6,837 nucleotides of DNA from CAVZLD01 sp964522605 (GCA_964522605.1 CAZFWV010000363.1:1-6837); one strand, 5' to 3'. Shown: positions 1 through 6,669, counted from the stretch's first letter. The notes: generated by a model not told the origin, from the letters alone. A program made the numbers and translations.

Positions 1-1
1 T

Positions 2-2068
2 GTCTGGGTCAGAGCGGGGCCCCTCAATTGGCCACTCGTGGAACTGCCGGCGGTGCGGAAGACCGCCGGCGATTGGGCCGACCCCAACCTGCTCGCGGTT
101 GCATCGACCGCGGCAGATTCCCCGATTGCCAACTCGCGCAAATCCTTTGAAACTTGTTCCGTTTTGGCGAACTGTGAAGGAAGCTCGCGAATCTGCGGAG
201 GTGCCCACGACCGACCGCAGGTAGGTCGCACCCTTTCCTGAGGGCGGGCTGTCCAACTTCGGCGCCTGGCCAAATCTTGAACGGCGGGCGGCAAATTCAG
301 CCTCTGTACTGCGAACAGTGAAAATGTTGTTCCCTCGGCACCTCGGCAAGAAATCGAGCGACCAACGGAAGCGACCCTTCCCCGGGTGCGGAAGCACCTC
401 GTTGGTTTGCGGCCCTGCCGCGCTGCACCTTGGCGGTATCACTTTTTGAACACCCGGCAGCTCCAAAGTCGCGGTAGATTTGCACTGCGTTGCGCGCATC
501 GGCCGCTGCCGCCGGAGGGCCAAATTAGAGCAGGCCGAGACGTGTCGATGAACTCGAATTCGACATCCGTGGTTAGCAGCTAGGAGCGTCAGCAAAGCAC
601 TGAGGATCGACACCGTGGATACCGGTTCTGGGACGGATTGAGTTGCGGATCGTGGTCCTTGCTCGTAGCCGCCGTCCTGAAGGGCCGCCACGAGGTCGGA
701 GGCGTCGAAATCTCCGTCCGCATTCCAATCCCCAGTTGCCCAGGTCGAGTTCCCTGCAATCAGATCCTCGTACTCGCCAGCGATGAGGACGCGCACAAGG
801 TCCCCGCTGTTGAACTCACCATCCAAATTGGCATCGCCGAACCATGTTTGCTTCAGGTCCGTCACCCAGTAACGCAGGTCTTCGTCGTCAACTTGCCCGG
901 ACCAATCGACGTCGAACGCGAGGTCTTGGTTGTCCGTCACGATCGTCGCTACGAGGCCATCAAGATCTGACAGGTCAAGCATTTCGTTGCTGTCGAAGTC
1001 TCCACGTAGTCCGAGGTCAATCAGAAAAGCTTCCTGTTGTCCGTCCGGATTGAAGGCTTGGCCTGCTAGATGACGACCATCGCTGGTAATGTCATACACT
1101 CCGTTGAGGACCCATCCCTCCAGTTCGTCGTCCATTCCGTAATGACTTACGAGTAAGTCCTGTAGCAGGACCATCTGTTGAGTCTTCTCCGTCCAGATTC
1201 CGGCTCGAATAACTTGGCGAAGGTACTCAAGTTCTGGTGCGGTTGCGCCGTTGCTAGGAAGATAAATCCGTCCTGCGACGATGCTCCCGTCTCCGCTGAC
1301 ATCCATCGCGGTACTTCCCCATTCGTCGGACGTCGGCGCGATCACCTGCGGGTCTGAAAGACCATCCCAATACAACGCTCGGCGGGACTGTGCTCCGTTT
1401 CCAAAGGATTCGCCCACGACAGTACTCCCCGACGCCGAGACAGACCACGCGGTCCAACCGGTTGTGGCACCTTGCGGATGCGGCAGGCTCCTGATGCCCT
1501 CGTCCGTGGTCCAAACTTCATCGATTCCCACAACGACAGATCCATCCGCGGAGACCGCACGAATCTCTTCCATGGGCAGTTCGTCAAGTATGCCGTCGGA
1601 CCATCGAAGGGCTCTTCGTGGTCCGAATCGCTCTTCCCAATATTCACCAACGATCGTGCTACCGTCTTCGGAGATCCCTCGGGCCCAATAGGCGAAGGCA
1701 GGTCGATCCATCGGAAGCACGCTGCTTTCGCCATTCTGAAACGTCATGATTTCGTAAAGATCGATCGGACGTTCCTCCCAATGGCGAGTCCAGACAATCG
1801 TTTCGCCATCGCCGGAAATTGCGGAATAGAACGCGCCCGTGGAAACGACTTCACCGCCAGCGGACTTGGTCCAACGCACTAATTCTTCCTGTTCCGAAGC
1901 GATGGCAACCACCGATCCGTCTGCCGAGACCGCGACTCTTCGGGCGAATCGATTGCCGTCAAAACCGTGGCCTAACGGGTAGAAAGTTGCGGCGGCTGCT
2001 GAGCCGACGTGACCGGCAAACAGAATGACCAGAACCGACCGCGTCATGAATTTCGCGGTGAGAATCAT
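2..2068 (-). CDS. Secreted protein with HAF-like repeats, dockerin-like calcium loops and PEP-CTERM-like tail (3' end open at window edge)
   Basis: This frame has no stop from the ATG at 2068 to the left edge, so the gene is 3'-partial here. Residues 1-27 look like a signal peptide: a Lys/Arg n-region, hydrophobic VLVILF, and AAAA before a likely cleavage site. Residues 45-345 hold about seven repeats of the type VSADGSVVVG or ISEDGSTIVG, several followed by an ALRW- or AFLI-like segment, matching the extracellular HAF repeat pattern. Four calcium-binding-type loops follow: D357-D368, D386-D397, D412-D423 and D447-D458. Each resembles DxDxxGxxDxxDL, and together they read as two dockerin-like or EF-hand-like pairs. 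VPEP (479-482), a hydrophobic stretch (about 483-498) and a basic cluster CRIRVHRH form a PEP-CTERM-like signal, implying exosortase-dependent sorting to the surface. Beyond residue 510 nothing is recognised, and the frame crosses a dispersed repeat. ATG 2047 (MTRSVLVILF) is an equally possible start, and neither start has a clear Shine-Dalgarno. The ligand and role are unknown. Confidence 0.85.
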   Translation of the reverse strand, partial: MILTAKFMTRSVLVILFAGHVGSAAAATFYPLGHGFDGNRFARRVAVSADGSVVAIASEQEELVRWTKSAGGEVVSTGAFYSAISGDGETIVWTRHWEERPIDLYEIMTFQNGESSVLPMDRPAFAYWARGISEDGSTIVGEYWEERFGPRRALRWSDGILDELPMEEIRAVSADGSVVVGIDEVWTTDEGIRSLPHPQGATTGWTAWSVSASGSTVVGESFGNGAQSRRALYWDGLSDPQVIAPTSDEWGSTAMDVSGDGSIVAGRIYLPSNGATAPELEYLRQVIRAGIWTEKTQQMVLLQDLLVSHYGMDDELEGWVLNGVYDITSDGRHLAGQAFNPDGQQEAFLIDLGLRGDFDSNEMLDLSDLDGLVATIVTDNQDLAFDVDWSGQVDDEDLRYWVTDLKQTWFGDANLDGEFNSGDLVRVLIAGEYEDLIAGNSTWATGDWNADGDFDASDLVAALQDGGYEQGPRSATQSVPEPVSTVSILSALLTLLAANHGCRIRVHRHVSACSNLALRRQRPMRATQCKSTATLELPGVQKVIPPRCSAAGPQTNEVLPHPGKGRFRWSLDFLPRCRGNNIFTVRSTEAEFAARRSRFGQAPKLDSPPSGKGATYLRSVVGTSADSRASFTVRQNGTSFKGFARVGNRGICRGRCNREQVGVGPIAGGLPHRRQFHEWPIEGPRSDPD
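46..70. repeat. Perfect 9-base hairpin near the left edge
   Basis: GCCGGCGGT (46-54) pairs perfectly with ACCGCCGGC (62-70) around the seven-base loop GCGGAAG. No T-run follows on either strand, so it is not a classic rho-independent terminator. It may be another small interspersed palindrome, and would lie in the mRNA of the secreted protein gene if that transcript reaches this far. Confidence 0.4.
308..426 (-). repeat. Dispersed repeat, copy A (119 bases), in the tail of the PEP-CTERM protein frame
   Basis: The minus strand of this stretch matches the plus strand of 5969-6079. Copy A is eight bases longer, and the whole difference is an exact tandem duplication of CCTCGGCA (333-340 and 341-348). 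In the same sense as copy B, the three frames are again poor in stops, including the frame that continues from the secreted protein. A 62-codon ORF (485-297) through the repeat is in the same repeat frame as one ORF through copy B, giving similar peptides (…LPLVARFLA… and …LPLVAQFLA…). Since copy B is intergenic, I take these as by-products of the repeat rather than genes. Confidence 0.8.
333..348. repeat. Exact 8-base tandem duplication inside repeat copy A
   Basis: CCTCGGCA occurs twice in direct succession. Copy B has only one equivalent unit, slightly diverged (TCCCGGCA on the matching strand). Because eight is not a multiple of three, the duplication shifts any reading frame running through this element relative to copy B. 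Confidence 0.75.
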
Positions 2069-2237
2069 CGAGGGCCCCAGCTTTTCAAGTCTGTTCGAGT
2101 CGCACTCTGTGATGCTGCGTCGCAGACGGTATGTGTTTTCAAATCGTTTCACAGTCTCACTTCTCTCGTTGTCTAGTTGTCGATGTGGACGTTGTCTCAG
2201 CGATCGATGGTCAAGTTGCATTCCATGAAACCCGTTG
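2069..2237. other. 169-base gap between kinase and secreted protein genes
   Basis: No stem followed by a T-run and no convincing promoter was found. The reading frame of the secreted protein stays open back through this gap, with another ATG at 2221. Residues from 2221 to 2069 are charged and unlike a signal peptide, so they are probably not translated. Whether the two genes share a transcript cannot be decided from sequence alone. Confidence 0.4.
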
Positions 2238-5200
2238 TTATTCGGACGGCGACGGTTGGCTCTCGTTAGATTCAGGGTTGTGTTGTTCTTCATCGTCGAT
2301 GATTCTTAGGTTCGCAAGTGTTTGCTTGGTCTCGTCAAGCAGCGCGACGAGTTCGACACTCGGATGCTCCGTCACATTCGTCGCTTTGTTGGCTTGTTCG
2401 AACCATTGATCTGCGAGCTCTCGATTGCCTAGCTGAGCATGCGACATAGCAAGATAAAGCCAGTCGTACTCGCAACCGTATTCTCGAGCCTTGGCAGACG
2501 CCTCAAAGAACCGCAATGCGGCCTTGTATCTTTTGGCGTCGAACCAGGAACGGGCCGTAGCGCGCGACGCGAGGGCGATGTCGGGGTAGGCGCGCAAGTC
2601 ATGCTCTTTTCGAAGCGGCTCGTTCGAGTCAAGTCGTACGATACCTTCAGCGTCCAGTGTCGAGCGAAACCAAAGATAGTCATCGATGCCCGGTTGCAGC
2701 CCGCTGCGAAACGTTCTGGCGTGGGGATTGTGCTCGATGGTTTCACGCCAGATGAGAATGGCATAATCGCGTGCGGGCTTTGCATCTTTCGAATTCTGGG
2801 ACAGCAAAAGTTGATAAATGAGCGCCCACGTATTCGCTTCGGCGACCTGATGCTTGACGACGCTGGGGCGATCGAGCGAGAGGACAAAATTGGACAGCAT
2901 GCACTGCCCCAAGAGATCCTCAGCTTGAAACGTTCTTCCCTCGGCAAGCACCACGCGTGCCAGTTGCAAGCTCGCGCGGTTGTAGCCGTAGAAGGCGTTC
3001 GGATCCCAGTGTCCGTCGTCCAGGAACAGAGGCTGTGGCATCATCGACTGACTCGGATCCATTCGGCTCTTGGATAAGAGGCGACGAAGTTCAATGGCTT
3101 CCTCCAGATGCTGTTCGGCCGGATCCAATCGTCCTGTGGATTCATCAATCTGCGCAGACAACTCCAACAGTTCCGCCTGCAGCAGGTTCGGCGTCACGCC
3201 ATCGCTAATCCGACTCCGTAACTTGCGACACAACAGCAGCCCTTCCGCAACTTGTTCCGCCGCATCGGCTTCACGTTCTTGCGCAAGGAGGATGCGGCCC
3301 AACAAGAGCCGATTCGTGATCTTGCCGACGTGTGTGTCCATTTCCTTGTTGTTGGCGAGTTGCAGCTCTTCACGCGCCTTCCTCGAGAACGTCTCGGCGT
3401 CTTTCAGTTCACCTGCGCGGTAGAGATACTCGGCGTATCCGTGTTGCAGATCGATCGAGGCCTCTCGATAATCGTTCGCATCGACGGCGGAGTCTCGCAA
3501 GACACGCAACTGATCGAAGCCAGCATCAAAGTCGGCCTTAGCACCCGTCAGGTCGCCGCCGTCGAGCTGAATGGCGGCACGAAGGTGAAGACGTCGCAAC
3601 AAAGAGATTCTCACCTCGCTCCTCGCGCCGTCCTTCCCATTCAGCGCGGCTCGACTCGCTTTGATGGCTTCGTTGAGTGCCTCGATTGCTTGGGCATCCT
3701 GATCCAAGAATTGCGAGATTCGGGCGATCCGTTCGTACGCTTCGGCGGCCTGCAACAGATCTCGTTCGTCTCTTTTGGGAAGCTCGGTCACGCGATGATA
3801 GAAGTCCTGCGCTCGTTGCAGGAACTCGTGCTGGAGGTTGCTCGGGGACGAACCGTCGCTGAGCCACTGAGTCGAAAAATTGACGTACATGTCGTCAACT
3901 GCCGCAACCGCGAACTGCAGGTTCTGATCCGCACGTTCCCGTTGCTTTACGGCGGTCGCCAGCGCCGCGGCGGTTTGGTTATTCTTGTTCCAAAGAAGGG
4001 CCCCCGCGGAAGCCAGGGTGAACGTGACAAGCGTGATGGCCACACTCAATACGCGGTGCCGATGAAGCCATTTTCTCAGTTGATAAACTGACGATGGAGG
4101 ATGGGCGATGACGGTCTCACCAGCAAGATAATTTCGGACATCCTCCCCCAAGCTCGCTGCGGATTGATAACGCCGCCTTCGGTCTTTCTCCAGCGACTTC
4201 ATGACGATCCAATCCAGATCACCGCGTGCCGTTGATATCAGCTTTTGCATCGGTGTCGTGCGGCGTTCGGATACCGTAGAGCGTGTGCGTGCGTCTAACG
4301 TGCTCAGACGTTTGCTGGGTCGCAGCGGCTCGTCTTCGCGAAGCATGCGACACATTTCGTCGAACGGAAGTTGTTTCAACTGTTCTTTGTCGACCGGAGT
4401 TGTTCCCGTCACAAGTTCGTAGAGCATGACACCTAGTGAGTAGACGTCGCTACGTGTATCTACATCGAGGCCGCTGAACTCTGCCTGCTCGGGACTCATG
4501 TAGAGAGGCGTTCCGATCATCTGGGAGTAGCCCGTATGCAGCGTCCGATCACTTAACGCTCCACCTGTTGCCTTCGCAACGCCAAAGTCAATAATCTTCG
4601 GGACATAATCGACATCGTGCAGTTCGACCAGCACGTTCGACGGTTTGAGATCCCGATGGATAACTCCCTTCTGATGAGCATGCTCCACAGCTTGGCACAC
4701 CGACAAGAACAGCTTGAGGCGTTCATCGAGCGTCAGTTGGTGCTGGTCACAGAACTCGTTAATGGCGATCCCTTTGACTAACTCCATCACGAAGTACGGA
4801 TGCCCCTCCTCGGTCGTCCCTGCCTCCAGCACTTTGGCGATGTGGGGGTGATTCATCATGGCCAGGGTTTGACGTTCTGCTTCGAAGCGAGCAATCACTT
4901 GCTTGCTGTCCATTCCCGGCTTGATGATTTTCACCGCGACGGTTCGTCGAATCGGATCTTCTTGAGCCGCCATGTAGACGACGCCCATGCCGCCGTCGCC
5001 GATCTTCTCCAACAACTTGTAATGCCGAATCGTGGGCAGGACTTCCGGCGAATCGCCCACGGATCCTGCGAGCGCGGAAGCCTGGTCGTTGTCCAACAAA
5101 GCGTCAGGCTCCACACCGACGCGGCCTGCGAGTTCCTCAAACAGCTCCGCTTTGCCACTCTGCTCGAGCTCGATCATGCGCATAATGCGTTCGCGGCGGT

Positions 5201-5324
5201 CCGGATCATGCGGACAGACTTCCTTTAACCGCGCAAGCCGATCCTCGTCTGTCGCACACGCCAGAACTTGCAGGAACAACTGCCGGTCGGTCAATTCACA
5301 GAACTGAGAGGGTGAGTGAGACAT
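2238..5324 (-). CDS. Membrane-anchored Ser/Thr protein kinase with TPR-like C-terminal region
   Basis: This 1028-residue Hanks-type Ser/Thr kinase phosphorylates proteins from ATP. Residues 10-65 form the short helical segment common in front of these kinases in planctomycetes and acidobacteria. The kinase domain spans about 101-400 with all key residues: P-loop IGDGGMGVVY (108-117), K132 in VAVK, helix-C E150, HRDLKPSN with D225, K227 and N230, DFG (246-248), and SPE ending at E279. It should be active. One transmembrane helix lies at about 425-445 and is preceded by the basic HRHR, which puts the kinase in the cytoplasm and the remaining 580 residues outside. A likely coiled coil follows (450-480), then helical TPR-like pairs around 524-560, 622-655, 714-750 and 918-980. 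The tail (1010-1028) is acidic, Ser- and Pro-rich. No PASTA domain is visible. The start is supported by N-terminal family similarity, with only a weak GAGAA upstream. The stop is TAA at 2238-2240. The signal sensed is unknown, and the nearby ECF sigma factor is the obvious candidate partner. Confidence 0.96.
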   Translation of the reverse strand: MSHSPSQFCELTDRQLFLQVLACATDEDRLARLKEVCPHDPDRRERIMRMIELEQSGKAELFEELAGRVGVEPDALLDNDQASALAGSVGDSPEVLPTIRHYKLLEKIGDGGMGVVYMAAQEDPIRRTVAVKIIKPGMDSKQVIARFEAERQTLAMMNHPHIAKVLEAGTTEEGHPYFVMELVKGIAINEFCDQHQLTLDERLKLFLSVCQAVEHAHQKGVIHRDLKPSNVLVELHDVDYVPKIIDFGVAKATGGALSDRTLHTGYSQMIGTPLYMSPEQAEFSGLDVDTRSDVYSLGVMLYELVTGTTPVDKEQLKQLPFDEMCRMLREDEPLRPSKRLSTLDARTRSTVSERRTTPMQKLISTARGDLDWIVMKSLEKDRRRRYQSAASLGEDVRNYLAGETVIAHPPSSVYQLRKWLHRHRVLSVAITLVTFTLASAGALLWNKNNQTAAALATAVKQRERADQNLQFAVAAVDDMYVNFSTQWLSDGSSPSNLQHEFLQRAQDFYHRVTELPKRDERDLLQAAEAYERIARISQFLDQDAQAIEALNEAIKASRAALNGKDGARSEVRISLLRRLHLRAAIQLDGGDLTGAKADFDAGFDQLRVLRDSAVDANDYREASIDLQHGYAEYLYRAGELKDAETFSRKAREELQLANNKEMDTHVGKITNRLLLGRILLAQEREADAAEQVAEGLLLCRKLRSRISDGVTPNLLQAELLELSAQIDESTGRLDPAEQHLEEAIELRRLLSKSRMDPSQSMMPQPLFLDDGHWDPNAFYGYNRASLQLARVVLAEGRTFQAEDLLGQCMLSNFVLSLDRPSVVKHQVAEANTWALIYQLLLSQNSKDAKPARDYAILIWRETIEHNPHARTFRSGLQPGIDDYLWFRSTLDAEGIVRLDSNEPLRKEHDLRAYPDIALASRATARSWFDAKRYKAALRFFEASAKAREYGCEYDWLYLAMSHAQLGNRELADQWFEQANKATNVTEHPSVELVALLDETKQTLANLRIIDDEEQHNPESNESQPSPSE

Positions 5325-5526
5325 GAATTCTCAATTGGACAAAGCGAAAGGAATGTGTCGAAGTACCGTTGGATGGTGACTTCGGTATCCACGTTGACGA
5401 TGCCTCCCTCTTTCAGAAAGTTTTTGAGAAAGGGCGCGGATCCCGTGATCATGCAAACGTCTTCTTGGTCGTTGATGCTGCACGAATGCCAATCCCGATC
5501 AGGACGCTAAAACCAGTTTCAAAGCC

Positions 5527-5605
5527 TGAGCCGAAGGCGCTGGCCTCGCGCCAATTCTCCATGCGACTCGGCAAATCGTGGCCCGCGGCTAGCGCCGTCG
5601 GCTCA
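5527..5605. repeat. Long imperfect stem-loop (palindromic interspersed element) in the leader of the kinase gene
   Basis: The 26-base arms 5527-5552 and 5580-5605 are inverted copies matching at 22 of 26 positions, separated by a 27-base loop. The outer part of each arm pairs TGAGCCG with CGGCTCA, and the right arm contains its own small palindrome CGGC-TAGC-GCCG. Outside the arms, GTTTCAAA (5516-5523) and TTTTGAAAC (5624-5632) are also inverted, hinting at a larger symmetric unit of about 120 bases. There is no following T-run on either strand, so a simple rho-independent terminator is unlikely. A REP- or MITE-like extragenic repeat is the best reading. It lies about 200 bases upstream of the kinase start and would be in its mRNA if that were cotranscribed with the sigma gene. 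Confidence 0.6.
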
Positions 5606-5968
5606 CAAACTCGGTCCGTAACGGTTTTGAAACCACTTGTAGGTTGTCGAGCCATGTCGTTCAGTTTCCTGATGAAGTAACGTTGTGTTTTGCAGGCTGT
5701 CGCGAAGCAGAGGGTCTTTTTAGCCATTCAGTCTCATTGACGTCGCTGGTGCGTTTGATGGAGCGACTTGGGGTCGCGTCTGTACTTCAATGCCGAATCC
5801 GCATCGAAAACGTCCACGGAATTCGCAATATTTTTCAGAAAAACTTGCTTCGGGACGCTGGCTTCACGACCTGCGGGCATTCAAGAACGGCAGTGGTCAA
5901 GGTCGCTGGCACGAATCGACGTGTCTAACATCCTTAACACCACAGAGTTCCAGCTCCGCAGCGGAAAC

Positions 5969-6079
5969 GCAGTGCGGCAGGGCCGCAACCCACCGGCGTG
6001 CTACCGCAACCGGGTACTGGGCGCTTCCGTTGGTCGCTCAATTTCTTGCCGGGAGAACAACATTTTCACCGTTCGCAGT
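5969..6079 (+). repeat. Dispersed repeat, copy B (111 bases), adjoining the sigma gene 3' end
   Basis: This segment is an inverted copy of 308-426, matching at about 96 of 111 aligned bases by hand. The best-kept blocks are the region around GCAGGGCCGCAA, the block from GCTTCCGTTGGTCGCT into TTTCTTGCC, and AACAACATTTTCACCGTTCG. It begins 11 bases past the sigma factor stop codon and lies antisense to that gene. On the plus strand all three frames are nearly free of stops, so it can yield spurious short ORFs (for example one ending at 6086 and one at 6094). No transposase or long terminal inverted repeats were seen. Its nature, mobile remnant or structured RNA, is open. Confidence 0.8.
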
Positions 6080-6090
6080 GCGGTGAGAAG

Positions 6091-6651
6091 TTAGTTTGAG
6101 AGTCGGAGCGTGAACCAACTGCGAACAAACTTCCAGATATTGTAGGCGGCCGACCGCGACACGCCGAGCACTTCGCCCGCCTCGGCCACGGAAAGACCGG
6201 CAAAGATCCGAAGCTTGGCCATTTCACCGGCTTGAGGATCTTCGTCCAGCAGTTCCTGAAGTCGTGCGTCGAGGTCCAATAGCAAGTCAGCATCGATCGA
6301 GTTGGAGGCGGCTAGTTCGAACAGATCGGCGTCGACTCGCTTGCGGTCGCCCCCGCGTTTGAGTTGCCGACGCTTCATCGCCGAGTCGATCAGAATCCTG
6401 CGCATCACCTCCGCGGCGGCCGAAAAGAAATGTCCGCGCGAGTCCCAGTGCTGAGCCTTTTCATGATCGACAAGTCGCACATAGGCTTCGTGCACCAGGG
6501 CGGTGGCCGAAAGCGTATGGTCGGGCCGTTCTCTCGCCATGCGAGCCGCCGCCAGTTTTCTCAACTCGTCATAGACCACAGACAGGAGGTCCGACGACGC
6601 AGAGCGATCGCCCGATTCGATCTTGGAGAGAATCAGCGTGACGTCATCCAT
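6091..6651 (-). CDS. ECF-type RNA polymerase sigma factor, TIGR02999/Sigma70_ECF-like
   Basis: This 186-residue ECF sigma factor would direct RNA polymerase to a specific promoter set. Region 2 covers about residues 5-95. It carries the segments typical of this family: VYDELRKLAAARMARERPDH (26-45), then TALVHEAYVRLVD, HFFSAAAEVMRRILID and the basic KRRQLKRGG. A charged linker (105-125) leads into region 4 (about 126-182), whose helix-turn-helix reads LSVAEAGEVLGVSRSAAYN with recognition helix residues around 165-180. No anti-sigma gene is visible. This family is often encoded beside Ser/Thr kinases in planctomycetes, and such a kinase is the next gene downstream, so control by phosphorylation is plausible but inferred. 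I chose the ATG at 6651 because family similarity begins there. A 40-residue extension to 6771 is Arg/Gly/Pro-rich and runs through a GC palindrome, so it is probably untranslated. The stop TAA (6091-6093) lies just 11 bases from the dispersed repeat. Confidence 0.93.
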   Translation of the reverse strand: MDDVTLILSKIESGDRSASSDLLSVVYDELRKLAAARMARERPDHTLSATALVHEAYVRLVDHEKAQHWDSRGHFFSAAAEVMRRILIDSAMKRRQLKRGGDRKRVDADLFELAASNSIDADLLLDLDARLQELLDEDPQAGEMAKLRIFAGLSVAEAGEVLGVSRSAAYNIWKFVRSWFTLRLSN

Positions 6652-6657
6652 GCTGCG

Positions 6658-6663
6658 ATTATA
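6658..6663 (-). promoter_or_regulatory. Candidate -10 hexamer TATAAT for the sigma factor gene
   Basis: On the minus strand a perfect TATAAT is followed by CGCAGC and then the ATG at 6651. A transcript starting six to seven bases after the hexamer would begin at or beside the A of the ATG, giving a leaderless mRNA. No good TTGACA lies about 17 bases upstream. That position is instead filled by the GC palindrome at 6670-6691. The hexamer could be chance, since no -35 supports it. It also agrees with 6651, not 6771, being the true start. Confidence 0.35.
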
Positions 6664-6669
6664 GTCCAA

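Larger units (their letters stand above)
5325..6090. other. 766-base spacer between sigma factor and kinase genes, no convincing gene
   Basis: Besides the repeat copy at 5969-6079 and the stem-loop at 5527-5605, this stretch holds several short ORFs on both strands. None has a recognisable domain or ribosome binding site, and most cross the repeats. An AT-rich patch (5827-5850; AATATTTTTCAGAAAAACTT on the plus strand) stands out from the GC-rich surroundings and is a candidate promoter or protein-binding region for the kinase gene. No consensus -35/-10 pair was found there. The length of the spacer suggests the kinase may have its own promoter instead of relying on read-through from the sigma gene. 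Confidence 0.55.

Noticed and set aside
297..485. 62-codon minus-strand ORF at the left side
   Set aside because: Most of it is dispersed repeat copy A, and the matching ORF through copy B lies in an intergenic region, so it is best explained by the repeat.
1342..1734. 130-codon minus-strand ORF and its plus-strand counterparts around 1281-1882
   Set aside because: They are shadows of the secreted protein gene, whose own frame shows repeated VSADG motifs, a signal peptide and calcium loops.
3252..4091. 279-codon plus-strand ORF
   Set aside because: It is wholly antisense to the well-supported kinase gene and has no recognisable domain.
5527..5605. Rho-independent terminator after the sigma gene
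   Set aside because: The stem is long, but no T-run follows on the minus strand, and it is about 490 bases past the sigma stop codon.
5449..5727. 92-codon minus-strand ORF in the sigma-kinase spacer
   Set aside because: It runs straight through the long palindrome, has no recognised domain and no ribosome binding site, and its composition shows no clear coding signature.
5768..6094. Overlapping plus-strand ORFs of about 100 codons ending at 6086 and 6094
   Set aside because: They are different frames across repeat copy B, and one runs into the antisense of the sigma gene. No domain or start signal supports them.
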